Positions 24,581 through 32,160 of a DNA stretch of 35,585 nucleotides are shown piece after piece. Under the pieces are notes generated by a model. The model ran no database searches and was not told the DNA's origin. It saw only the letters and a list, made by a program, of their open reading frames with translations. Origin of the DNA: Pseudarthrobacter sp. AL07 (GTDB lineage: Bacteria; Actinomycetota; Actinomycetes; Actinomycetales; Micrococcaceae). Position numbers and translations under genes: made by a program. The DNA lies in the NCBI RefSeq assembly GCF_029960665.1, contig NZ_JASBRB010000029.1, forward strand, positions 1 to 35,585. The letters are read 5' to 3'. How positions within the stretch are numbered: position 1 is the first letter of the stretch; each line of letters opens with the position of its first letter.

Positions 24581-25571
24581 ACGACGCCGGGCCGCGGCAG
24601 ACCCGGACCAGGCTACGCTCCGCAAGGCCTCACTAAGGATTGCCGTACGCATCAGTGCGGCGTGCGCCGTGCTGGTCCTCTGCCTGCTCGCGGGGGCTGC
24701 GATCTACCTGACCAACCAGCTGTCCCACCCGGAACTGCCCGGCACGTCCAGCCAGGCCGCCGATTTTGCGTACCTTGACTACAAGGACCTGCTCAAAGCC
24801 CTGATCATCGCCGGCGCGGCGGGGATCGTCCTTGCCGGAGTGATCGGCTGGTTCAGTGCCCGCAGCGCCATCGAACCGCTGGGCGCCGCGATGGCCCTGC
24901 AACGCCGGTTCGTCCAGGATGCCAGCCACGAACTGCGCACGCCGCTGGCCATCCTGGACGCGCGGATCCAGCTCGCCCAGCGGGACACTCCTCCGGAGTC
25001 AAAGCCGGGGCAGGCGCTGGCACGGATCCGGCAGGACACCTCAGCCCTGACGGCAATTGTCAACGAACTGCTGTTGGCCGCAACGGGAGACACTGCAGAA
25101 ACCCCGGGGGAACCCATTGATGTGGCGGGGGTGGTGGAGTCCGTGGCCGAGAGCGTCCGGACCATCGCTGACGGCCAGGATGTCAGCGTAGCTGTAACGG
25201 CGGACGCGCATCCGCTGGCGAGGATCGACGAAAGCAGTTTGCGCCGCGCCATTCTGGCCCTGGCTGACAACGCGCTGGCGCACACGCCGGCAGGCGGGAC
25301 CATCACCCTCGCCGCGGCAGCGAGCCAGCGCAGCGCGGTGATCACGGTGACGGATACGGGAAGCGGGATCTCCGGCGTCGAGCGTGACAGGATCTTCGAG
25401 CGCTTCGTCAGGACGCCGCGTCCGGACGGAACCAGGGCGCAACGCAGCTTCGGCATCGGGTTGGCGCTGGTCCGCGATGTGGCCACCGCCGCCGGCGGAA
25501 CGGTGGAGATCGCCGGCACGGGCCCGGGCGGGACCACCATGCGGATCACGCTGCCACTGGCCACGCCCTGA
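24573..25571 (+). CDS. Sensor histidine kinase
   Basis: This 332-residue membrane kinase is the likely partner of the preceding regulator. Transmembrane segments lie at about 28-48 and 75-95. The extracytoplasmic loop between them has only about 27 residues, too small for a classic sensor domain, so the signal may be sensed at or in the membrane. The H-box DASHELRTP places the phospho-acceptor at H119. N233 lies in the N-box, DTGSG is at 261-265 and GIGLAL at 294-299. The start overlaps the regulator stop (ATGAATGA). Confidence 0.94.
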   Translation: MNERRRAAADPDQATLRKASLRIAVRISAACAVLVLCLLAGAAIYLTNQLSHPELPGTSSQAADFAYLDYKDLLKALIIAGAAGIVLAGVIGWFSARSAIEPLGAAMALQRRFVQDASHELRTPLAILDARIQLAQRDTPPESKPGQALARIRQDTSALTAIVNELLLAATGDTAETPGEPIDVAGVVESVAESVRTIADGQDVSVAVTADAHPLARIDESSLRRAILALADNALAHTPAGGTITLAAAASQRSAVITVTDTGSGISGVERDRIFERFVRTPRPDGTRAQRSFGIGLALVRDVATAAGGTVEIAGTGPGGTTMRITLPLATP

Positions 25572-25614
25572 ACTGCCGGTCCCGACGTCCCACGCCGTAT
25601 ACTCGGTGCCAGCC

Positions 25615-26007
25615 ATGACCAGCCTTCCTGCCTCCCCCGCCAGCGTCCGCCTTGATGCGTGGCTGTGGGCCATCCGCGCCTACAAGACCCGCTCCGCCGC
25701 CACAGCCGCGTGCCGGGCCGGGCATGTGCGGCTCAACGGCAGCCCCGCGAAAGCTTCGGCCACACTCGTTACCGGCGAGACCGTGACGATCCGCATGTCA
25801 GGTTTCGAACGCATCCTCGAAGTCCGCCGTTTGATTGCAAAACGGGTGGGGGCCGAGGCGGCGTCGCACTGCTTCACGGATCACACCCCGCCCCGTCCGG
25901 TGGCACCGGCGTTGGGACTGCCGCAGCGGGACCGCGGCGCAGGACGGCCTACCAAGAAGGACCGGCGGGAGATGGAACGGCTTAAGGGCTCTCAGCTCAG
26001 TTCTTAA
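25615..26007 (+). CDS. S4-domain RNA-binding protein, HslR-like
   Basis: This 130-residue protein has an S4 RNA-binding domain at about residues 11-60: VRLDAWLWAIRAYKTRSAA, then CRAGHVRLNG, then VTIRM. The basic C-terminal tail GRPTKKDRREMERL is typical of Hsp15/HslR-like proteins, which bind 50S subunits carrying nascent chains after heat stress. The ribosome binding site before its ATG is weak, and it lies 43 bases after the kinase, so it may be read from the same transcript. Its 3' end overlaps the opposite-strand GIY-YIG-like gene by 11 bases. Confidence 0.88.
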   Translation: MTSLPASPASVRLDAWLWAIRAYKTRSAATAACRAGHVRLNGSPAKASATLVTGETVTIRMSGFERILEVRRLIAKRVGAEAASHCFTDHTPPRPVAPALGLPQRDRGAGRPTKKDRREMERLKGSQLSS

Positions 26008-26497
26008 GCTTGGCCTGCACGAGATTCGCGAACGGCAGCCGGCCATGCTCCGCAACGAAGGCTGCGTGATACGCGGCCTCGGCTTGGTTCACTTCTTCGG
26101 CAGGCAGCTCTTTCCACGCCATGATGAGCTCATCCGTGTGCGTCAACTGCCAGATGAGGCGGCCGTCCCAATGGCCCGGCGGCCTGCCCCGCCCAAAATC
26201 CAGGAACTCCTTGATCTGGTTCCGGAGGCCGCGGTTGCCCTTGCTTCCCGGCCCGGCTTTGCCAACGTAGAGAATGTCCGCGCCGTCCACCCATTCCGCC
26301 AGAATGGCTGCCGCAGGCAGGGTGGGATTCTTTTTCTTGAAGGTCCCGGCGGTGCTGATCTTGAGGAAGTGCGGCTCGAACTCATTCGGCCGAAGAACGG
26401 CGAACACCCCGGTGCCCTGCGGAATCCTTATGATCTCAAGGCTGTCGAAGGCCCGGAAGCCGGCAAAGCCGTCGGACTTGAGCGTTTTCCTGTTCAT
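25997..26497 (-). CDS. GIY-YIG-like protein
   Basis: This is a protein of about 166 residues from the ATG at 26497 (ATG at 26500 is equally possible). The centre reads ADILYVGKAG, then GLRNQIKEFLDFG, HWDGRLIWQL and EAAYHAAFVAEHGRLPFANL. This matches the GIY-YIG nuclease-fold layout: the YVG strand, the conserved arginine helix and the glutamate helix near the C terminus. The usual GIY tripeptide is replaced by ILY. A nuclease activity is possible but not proven. It is divergent from a uracil-DNA-glycosylase-like gene, which hints at a shared DNA-related role. Confidence 0.65.
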   Translation of the reverse strand: MNRKTLKSDGFAGFRAFDSLEIIRIPQGTGVFAVLRPNEFEPHFLKISTAGTFKKKNPTLPAAAILAEWVDGADILYVGKAGPGSKGNRGLRNQIKEFLDFGRGRPPGHWDGRLIWQLTHTDELIMAWKELPAEEVNQAEAAYHAAFVAEHGRLPFANLVQAKLKN

Positions 26498-26512
26498 CAT
26501 GATGACGTTACC

Positions 26513-26530
26513 CGGACCGGCGCCGGTCCG
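26513..26530. promoter_or_regulatory. Perfect 18-bp palindrome between divergent genes
   Basis: CGGACCGGC/GCCGGTCCG is a perfect inverted repeat with no central spacer, 13 bases upstream of the GIY-YIG-like start. It could be an operator for divergent control or a hairpin in its leader. Confidence 0.4.
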
Positions 26531-26551
26531 AGGCAAACTTGCACTGCGCAC

Positions 26552-26573
26552 CTCTACGTCCAAAAGCGTAGAG
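26552..26573. promoter_or_regulatory. Inverted repeat CTCTACG-N8-CGTAGAG
   Basis: Seven-base arms at 26552-26558 and 26567-26573 pair perfectly around 8 bases. It lies about midway between the two divergent starts and is a candidate operator for one or both genes. Confidence 0.4.
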
Positions 26574-26621
26574 TGGGTTCAGACGCCTGTTTCTGGACGC
26601 CGTGCTGCTGAGGGAGAGATC

Positions 26622-27239
26622 GTGACGATTGACTGGGACGAAAAAAAGGCCCTGCTACAGGAACCAAACATCGCGGCGGTAACGCAACTCTGCGATGAAC
26701 TGATGGAAAAGAAGCCAGGGTCTGTCGTCCCCTACATCGACCCCGTGCATGACGAGGACGAATGCCGGATTGTCAGCCTGCACGTCAGTCCGGGCAAGGG
26801 CACCGAGTCCGGGTTCGTCTCCCATTTCAACGACGACGAAGCCGCCCGCCGCGCCACCCAGATTTACGAACTTGCCGAGCTTGATCCGCGTTACGTGATG
26901 CCGTGGAATGCGTACCCCTGGGTGCGGGATCCGGAGCTTCCGTCAGCGCTGAACGTCCAGGAGAAGACTGACGGCCTGCGGCCCTTCCGGCAGTTCCTCA
27001 AGATCAACCGCCGGGTCTCCGCAGTCATCGCACACGGCACGGACGCCTCCACGTTCCTCACCCTCTTTGAAAAGACCTACCATTCTTCCCTGAAGAACAG
27101 CGGCATCAAGATCTACAAGGCCAGCGCGCTCGGCGGGCGGGCCTTTGCTGTTTCCGAAGCAAAGCAGGAGGATCTCCTCGCCAAGAGCGTGGACGTCTAC
27201 AAGGACGCCATGCAGCGGGCAGGCATCCAGCACCTTTAG
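26622..27239 (+). CDS. Uracil-DNA-glycosylase-like protein
   Basis: This 205-residue protein starts at a GTG preceded by AGGGAGAG. The sequence includes YIDPVHDEDECRIVSLHVSPG, then YVMPWNAYPWV and, near the C terminus, AVIAHGTDASTF. The MPWNAYPW block and the histidine-containing HGTDAS resemble the arrangement seen in some uracil-DNA glycosylase superfamily members, but the canonical GQDPY-type motif is not clear. I therefore treat the assignment as tentative. The reading frame continues upstream to 26274, but this overlaps the divergent gene and looks like shadow. Confidence 0.6.
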   Translation: MTIDWDEKKALLQEPNIAAVTQLCDELMEKKPGSVVPYIDPVHDEDECRIVSLHVSPGKGTESGFVSHFNDDEAARRATQIYELAELDPRYVMPWNAYPWVRDPELPSALNVQEKTDGLRPFRQFLKINRRVSAVIAHGTDASTFLTLFEKTYHSSLKNSGIKIYKASALGGRAFAVSEAKQEDLLAKSVDVYKDAMQRAGIQHL

Positions 27240-27272
27240 CCACGCACGACGGCGGCAGTAACCGCGGGTACC

Positions 27273-28517
27273 TCAGCCTTCCAGTAAGCGCCTTCGGTGC
27301 TTGAGCTCCTTCACCCACGCCCTGGTGACCATGTCAGGGAACGGCGGGCCGCCGCCGTCGTTCTTCTCCGGCCCAGCGAGCCCCGCGAACGCTGTGCCGG
27401 CCTCCAGATCGGTGATCAACGGCCCTGACGCTTTCAGGGCGAGCTCCAGCACCTGGGCAGCCGTGCGGTCTGTGAGTCCCAGGTCCGCGGCCCAGCCCAG
27501 AAAATGCCGCCGCGAGATCCCGTTCCGCTTCCCGTTCAGGGTCAGCGCAAGGGTCTTATCCCCGTAGACCACTGTGGAGGGAATGTCGTAGACCGGGGCG
27601 ATGGTCCACTCCCCGTGCGGCTGCTGGACCATCGAAACGTTCTTGGCGTGCAGGTCTCCGTTGCCGCTCAGCCACGCAAACGCCCCCTGGATGGCAAGGT
27701 TCCGGAGGGCCGGGAGCGGTGCCGAGCAGTAATCGGCGAGTGCATGGCAAACCTGCCCATAAGCCACGTTGTACTTGTCCGCCGGGTAAAGCTTCAGGAC
27801 CTGGGCCCCGTCCTCCACCGCCAGCCGCCGGACGTCGTCGGGGCCGCCACCGGAGACGGGCACCCGGTCGAAGCGTTCCACCAGAAGCCCGGGCCTGCCC
27901 GCGGTATCCCGGATCAGCCGGACCCTGCTCAGCGGAATCCGCAGCCTGGCCGCGTAGCGGAACATCACCAGCTCGTTCTCCACCACATGCGGGAATTCGG
28001 GGGCGTTGAGTTTGAGGATAAACCGCTTGCCTGCGCTGGCCACAGGGAGCGAGATCATGCCGGCAGACAACTTGTCCTGAACCCCTGCCAGCGCCACGGG
28101 GTCGATCAGGTCCGGGTCGCCGAGCAACTTATCGAAGTCAACCGGGAGCTTGGGATCCAGCTGGACAGCGTGCTCGTCCGGATCCAGCGCCTCGCCGTGG
28201 CCTACGATCTGGACGTCGCCCACCGGGTTCCCGCCGGCGGCGATCAGCAGGGACAGGTCGTCGTCGGCGCTGGTCTTGATGGACCGCCGCAGTGCGTTGA
28301 GCCGTCGGCCTTCCGGCAGGAGGCCGGTGAAATAGGGGGGCGCCGCCCCCGCCGCTGAATCGACGGGTGCCCCGGTGAGCGGCAGGGAACTGGCGACGGC
28401 GGGTCCCTCGGATGCGAGGTACGCCGGCAGGTAGCTGAACCGGGTGCCGCCGTCGTGGCGTTCGAGCCGCGCGGCGAGCATCCCGGCCTTGTAGATGTCC
28501 GCGATGCGGTGCTTCAT
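27273..28517 (-). CDS. hipA: HipA-family serine/threonine kinase toxin
   Basis: This 414-residue protein is a HipA-type kinase, slightly shorter than Escherichia coli HipA (440). The N-terminal lobe has FTGLLPEG and GGNPVGDVQ. The autophosphorylation-loop motif GVQDKLS is at 145-151, an ATP-binding lysine candidate is K169 in FILKL, the catalytic loop GNGDLHAKN has D288, and the metal-binding aspartate is D311 in VYDIPST. HipA toxins phosphorylate tRNA ligases (glutamyl-tRNA synthetase for E. coli HipA), cutting translation and promoting persistence. All motifs look intact. Its start overlaps the hipB stop by 4 bases (ATGA). Confidence 0.93.
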   Translation of the reverse strand: MKHRIADIYKAGMLAARLERHDGGTRFSYLPAYLASEGPAVASSLPLTGAPVDSAAGAAPPYFTGLLPEGRRLNALRRSIKTSADDDLSLLIAAGGNPVGDVQIVGHGEALDPDEHAVQLDPKLPVDFDKLLGDPDLIDPVALAGVQDKLSAGMISLPVASAGKRFILKLNAPEFPHVVENELVMFRYAARLRIPLSRVRLIRDTAGRPGLLVERFDRVPVSGGGPDDVRRLAVEDGAQVLKLYPADKYNVAYGQVCHALADYCSAPLPALRNLAIQGAFAWLSGNGDLHAKNVSMVQQPHGEWTIAPVYDIPSTVVYGDKTLALTLNGKRNGISRRHFLGWAADLGLTDRTAAQVLELALKASGPLITDLEAGTAFAGLAGPEKNDGGGPPFPDMVTRAWVKELKHRRRLLEG

Positions 28518-28777
28518 GGCTTTGGTTCGCGATCGCTGGCGTGCCCTGCGAGCGCGCGGGCACCTTTGCCGGTCTTGGTGGTGATCCGGAGCTCGAGGCC
28601 AAGCGTGTCTAGGACTGCCAGTAGGGAATCCAGCTGGACGCTTGGCTTGCCCTGCTCAATGAACCTCACGAAGCGTTCCGAGACCCCGGCCATGTCCGCT
28701 AGATCGCGCTGGGTGAGGCCCAGTTGTCCGCGGCGAAAGCGCACCTCGGCGGGGAGCCGGTCGGTCAAGGGTTCCAT
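28514..28777 (-). CDS. hipB: HipB-family antitoxin, XRE-type regulator
   Basis: This 87-residue protein has a helix-turn-helix of the XRE/Cro type at about residues 10-65: RRGQLGLTQRDLADMAGVSE, then FVRFIEQGKPSVQLDSLLAVLDTLGLEL. A basic tail follows. It is encoded immediately upstream of hipA, as in other hipBA operons, and would bind HipA and repress the operon. The ATG at 28777 is favoured because GGAGGAG precedes it, over an ATG at 28792. Three similar palindromic sites upstream are candidate operators. Confidence 0.9.
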   Translation of the reverse strand: MEPLTDRLPAEVRFRRGQLGLTQRDLADMAGVSERFVRFIEQGKPSVQLDSLLAVLDTLGLELRITTKTGKGARALAGHASDREPKP

Positions 28778-28793
28778 CGGCTCCTCCACCATA

Positions 28794-28807
28794 GGTACGA
28801 TCGTGCC
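28794..28807. promoter_or_regulatory. hip operator candidate 1
   Basis: GGTACGATCGTGCC is an imperfect palindrome, 17 bases upstream of the hipB start. It matches sites 2 and 3 in inverted orientation (GGCACGATCGTACC). Binding here would block the ribosome-binding region or transcription start. Confidence 0.6.
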
Positions 28808-28820
28808 GTTTTTAGCGGCT

Positions 28821-28834
28821 GGCACGATTCTACG
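28821..28834. promoter_or_regulatory. hip operator candidate 2
   Basis: GGCACGATTCTACG matches 11 of 14 positions of the unit GGCACGATCGTACC, mainly in its left half. It lies between sites 1 and 3. Confidence 0.5.
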
Positions 28835-28865
28835 CCTGACGCACAGTCCTGACCAGCGCGTAATC

Positions 28866-28879
28866 GGCACGAACGTACC
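28866..28879. promoter_or_regulatory. hip operator candidate 3
   Basis: GGCACGAACGTACC matches 13 of 14 positions of the unit GGCACGATCGTACC. It sits immediately downstream (minus direction) of the candidate -10 element, over the predicted transcription start, where a repressor would be effective. Confidence 0.6.
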
Positions 28880-28881
28880 GC

Positions 28882-28911
28882 TATATGTGGGCGGCAACCT
28901 TCAGCTTGCAA
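28882..28911 (-). promoter_or_regulatory. Candidate hipBA promoter
   Basis: On the minus strand TTGCAA (28911-28906) and CATATA (28887-28882) are separated by 18 bases, a reasonable sigma-70-type promoter. Transcription would start at about 28875, inside operator candidate 3. It gives a leader of about 100 bases before hipB. Confidence 0.45.
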
Positions 28912-29038
28912 AGATCTTGATCCCATATTTGCAAATTCTTGCCGGGAAACGTCCAGCATTATCGGAGGAAACTTTCAGGTTCAACCAAGGTTGCGGTATC
29001 TTCGCGAGATGATCGCCCGTTTTAGAAAAGAGCTTTGA

Positions 29039-30124
29039 ATGAAGAAACTACTCGTTGCCTCCGTGGCCGCGGCGGCGTTGGTGGCAGGGTCCATGGTCGT
29101 CGCCTTTGCTGCAAATGCGGACGCCGGTACGGTGGTCCGGGTTAGTGATGGTGACACGCTGGTGGTATCCATCAACAACGGTGACCACACGATTCGACTG
29201 CTTAATATAGACACTCCGGAAACGAAGGACCCCGACCAGCCTGTGGAGTGCCTCGGTCCGCAGGCCACGGAATACCTCGAGGGGCTGCTGCCGAAAGGCA
29301 CCAAGGTTAAGCTTGAATTCGATAAGGAACGGCACGACCAATACGGCCGGACCCTCGCCGGAGTATTCGCCCCGGACGGCTCCCTGGTGAATGCCGAGAT
29401 CGCGCGGGAAGGGCTGGGAATCCCTGTGCAATACGGCGAAAACCGCAAATTCCTGCCGCCGGTCGAAGCGGCCTACGCGGAAGCCCGGTCGGCCAAGAGT
29501 GGCCTGTTTTCCGAGCAGGTCGACTGCGCGGTACCTACCCAGGTTGCGAAGACAACCAAGGCGCTTGAAACCGCAACTGCAGCGGAGCCAACAACCACGT
29601 CAGCTGCTGCAGGCGTAGCGGTGGCGGCACTTGCGACCGAACTGGCGGCGGCAAAGGCACTCAGGACTGTTCTTGCTGCCAGCAAGGATGCCCAAAGGGC
29701 GATCTATTGGGCAGGCCTGACGGCCACTGTCACTGCGGCATACCTTTCGACGCTGGACAACAAGGTCGCGGCTGCTGAGAAGAAGCGGGACGAAACGAAG
29801 GCCCTGCAGGGCACCCTCGCCGCGGCAGAGAAGAAGGCACACGAGGACCGCCTGGCCGCTGAAGCGCAGGCCGCAGCAGAAAAGAAGGCCGCAGAGGAAC
29901 GTGCGGCGGCTGAAAAGAAGGCGGCTGACGAGGCAGTCGCAGCGGAAGCCGCCCGTCAGGCCGAGGCCGAGCGCCTACGAAGGTTGCCGGCACCCGCACC
30001 CTATGTCACGCCGGCACCCCAACCGTACATCCCGCCTGCTCCTGCCCCTTATGTACCACCGGCTACCAAGTACACGGGTCCGCGTTGCTACGCACCGGGC
30101 GGGAAGAGCTGGAGTCCCTGCTGA
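29039..30124 (+). CDS. Secreted staphylococcal-nuclease-like protein with coiled-coil and Pro-rich tail
   Basis: This 361-residue protein has a signal peptide (KK then a hydrophobic core to about residue 25, probably cleaved after an AxA near 25-29). The SNase domain spans about 30-160. Catalytic residues are present: D39 (DGDT), R53, D58-T59, E61 (NIDTPE) and R104 (YGRTLA). A long Ala/Lys/Glu-rich helical segment (about 180-320) follows, with repeated AEKKA units. The Pro-rich tail has PAPYVTPAPQPY-type repeats and ends GPRCYAPGGKSWSPC, with two cysteines that may form a disulfide. It would cut DNA or RNA outside the membrane. It is divergent from hipBA. Confidence 0.9.
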   Translation: MKKLLVASVAAAALVAGSMVVAFAANADAGTVVRVSDGDTLVVSINNGDHTIRLLNIDTPETKDPDQPVECLGPQATEYLEGLLPKGTKVKLEFDKERHDQYGRTLAGVFAPDGSLVNAEIAREGLGIPVQYGENRKFLPPVEAAYAEARSAKSGLFSEQVDCAVPTQVAKTTKALETATAAEPTTTSAAAGVAVAALATELAAAKALRTVLAASKDAQRAIYWAGLTATVTAAYLSTLDNKVAAAEKKRDETKALQGTLAAAEKKAHEDRLAAEAQAAAEKKAAEERAAAEKKAADEAVAAEAARQAEAERLRRLPAPAPYVTPAPQPYIPPAPAPYVPPATKYTGPRCYAPGGKSWSPC

Positions 30125-30136
30125 CCCAGGCCGATA

Positions 30137-30178
30137 GCGGGCACCCGAAGGCTTCGGTTGCCGTATTCGAGTGCCCGC
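30137..30178. terminator. Hairpin downstream of nuclease gene
   Basis: GCGGGCAC (30137-30144) pairs perfectly with GTGCCCGC (30171-30178). Inside it, CCGAA and TTCGG form a second small hairpin. It begins 13 bases after the nuclease stop. It lacks a good T tract, so it is a possible terminator rather than a certain one. Confidence 0.5.
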
Positions 30179-30221
30179 CGTCCCACAGGGTTTCTGCTGC
30201 AGCCACTAGGTCCCGCCCCGG

Positions 30222-31958
30222 GTGGTACCGGTGCCGCTCAAATTCCCTTATGAGGGCATCGCCTACGACGACCTGCCTGAGCACGAAAAGGAGCAGTGGG
30301 ACGACCTCGACTGGACCGAGGACGGCGAGATCCCGGAGACGGTGGATCCCGCCATCGTAAATTCCTGGCTCTTCAACACGGACACCGTTGACAAGGCCTT
30401 GGAAGTCCTGATGACCCATGGGCACAAAATGGCCGGCGGGGACCGTCTGGGCAAGACGATCATCTTTGCCAAGAACAACCGGCACACCGAGTTCATCGAG
30501 GAACGTTTCGACAAAAACTACCCCCACCTCACAGGACACTTCGCCCGGGTGGTTACGTACCAGGTGAACTATGTGCAGACCCTCATCGACGAGTTCTCGC
30601 GCCGGGACGGGAACCCGCACATTGCTATCTCGGTGGACATGCTCGATACCGGCATCGACGTCCCGGAAGCTGTGAACCTCGTCTTCTTCAAGATGGACCG
30701 CTCCAAGACCAAGTTCTGGCAGATGGTGGGGCGCGGCACGCGCCTCTGCCCGGACCTCTTCGGCCCCGGCGAAGACAAGAAGGACTTCTTTATCTTCGAC
30801 CTCTGCCGTAATGCCGAATACTTCAACGCCGGCATGCCCGGAAACGAGGGATCCCTCGGCAAGTCCCTCGCCGAGAGCACCTTTGCCGCACGCGTCCAAC
30901 TCCTGCGCACGACTGCGGATCTCGCCTGGGATTCCGGCCTTCCGTTTGTTGTGGGGTTGCGGGAGTCCTTGCAGCACACCGTGACCCGGTTGCCGCTGGA
31001 CAATTTCCTGGTCAAACCCGCCCGCAAATGGGTAGACCGGTTTGCAGAAGCTACGACCTGGGACTCGCTGGGCGCCGAAGACTTTGACGCTCTCGAAACT
31101 GACATCGCCCGGGTGGCCTCCATTGGCGCTCTCCCGGACACGGAGGAAGCCAAGCTCTTCGACTACCTCATCCTGCAGACAGAACTTGCCGCACTTCGGG
31201 TCCAGCCTCTTGGCCTGCTGCGGAAGAAGGTACAGGCCGTGGCCGCCGCGCTCCAGGACCAGCCGAATGTTACGGCCATCGCTGCCCAGCTCCCCCTGAT
31301 CGAGGCAATCCTTGATGATGCCGAATGGGAGTCCGTCTCCGCCGAATGGTTGGAGGAGATCCGGCTGAGGCTTCGCGAACTGGTACACCTCATCGAGAAG
31401 CGCAAGCGCAACGTGGTCTACACGAATTTCCAGGACGAACTCGGGGAGCTTGAAGAGATCGAACTGGGCGGGGCATCCAATGGCCACGTTGACCTGGTCC
31501 GGTATCGCGAAAAGATCCGCCTCTACCTCGCTGAGCATCAGGACCATGCGACCATCCAGCGCCTGCGCCGGAACAAGCAGCTCACTGCCCTGGACCTCTC
31601 AGAGCTGGAACGCATCCTGATGGAAAGCGGCCTCGGCTCCCGGGAAGATCTGGATCGGGCCGCCACCGAAGGACTGGGCGTTTACGTAAGGTCTCTCGTC
31701 GGCCTGGATCGCGAGGCTGTCGAGGAAGCCCTTGCGGATTTTGTCACCGGAACAACGCTCACTTCGCAGCAACTGGACTTCCTTCAGGTCCTGACGGCGC
31801 ATCTGGTGGAAAACGGCAAGGTGGCTCCGGCCGCCCTGTTCGATTCCCCCTACAACGAGCTGGCACCGTCCGGCCCGGACATGCTCTTCGGCGACGACAG
31901 CGTGGTGAAGCTGTTCGGCATCCTGCGGACAATCGAGAACCGAGCCAAGGTGGGCTGA
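30222..31958 (+). pseudogene. Type I restriction HsdR-like helicase, C-terminal half only
   Basis: This 578-residue frame matches the C-terminal half of the EcoEI-type HsdR/DEAD-box restriction subunit. It contains WLFNTDTVDKALEVLMTHG, GKTIIFAKNNRHTEFI, helicase motif V at 137-148 (ISVDMLDTGIDV) and motif VI QMVGRGTR at 167-174, then the helical C-terminal domain. The N-terminal nuclease and helicase domain with Walker A and DEAD motifs is missing. An in-frame stop lies at 30207-30209, and homology begins at about PPRVVPVPLKF. No hsdM or hsdS gene is nearby. The remaining frame is intact for over 1.7 kb, so the truncation may be recent. Confidence 0.85.
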
Positions 31959-31985
31959 CCCGCCCGCTTCCGCTGCGAGGCCCGT

Positions 31986-32050
31986 CTACAGCAGGCTGTC
32001 CAGCGTCACGAAGCTGTAGCCCGCCGCGCGGATACTAGCGCCCTGAAGAA
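31986..32050 (-). pseudogene. Polysaccharide deacetylase, C-terminal scrap
   Basis: On the minus strand the last codons read RAAGYSFVTLDSLL followed by TAG. This closely matches the usual C-terminal end of NodB-type polysaccharide deacetylases (R-x-x-G-Y-x-F-V-T-L-D-x-L). Upstream similarity fades after about 20 residues (ILQGASIRAAGYS), so only the tail of the gene survives. It is evidence of deletion at this site, next to the HsdR remnant. Confidence 0.5.
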
Positions 32051-32124
32051 TGGGCAAAAGACCCCGGATGGGCGGACGTACGCTCTCAGCCATAGCTCGC
32101 GGGGACACCCGGAGAACCCAGCAA

Positions 32125-32160
32125 TTGACACCGCCTGTGACCCGTGCCATATTTTAGGTG
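32125..32160 (+). promoter_or_regulatory. Near-consensus leaderless promoter of GntR gene
   Basis: A perfect -35 TTGACA (32125-32130) and CATATT (32148-32153) are separated by exactly 17 bases. The -10 ends 6 bases before the GTG at 32160, so transcription probably starts at the start codon and the mRNA is leaderless. There is no Shine-Dalgarno sequence, consistent with this. Confidence 0.65.

Noticed and set aside
26274..26621. Upstream extension of the UDG-like gene
   Set aside because: The open frame overlaps the divergent GIY-YIG-like gene and shows no family similarity before the GTG at 26622, which has a good ribosome binding site.
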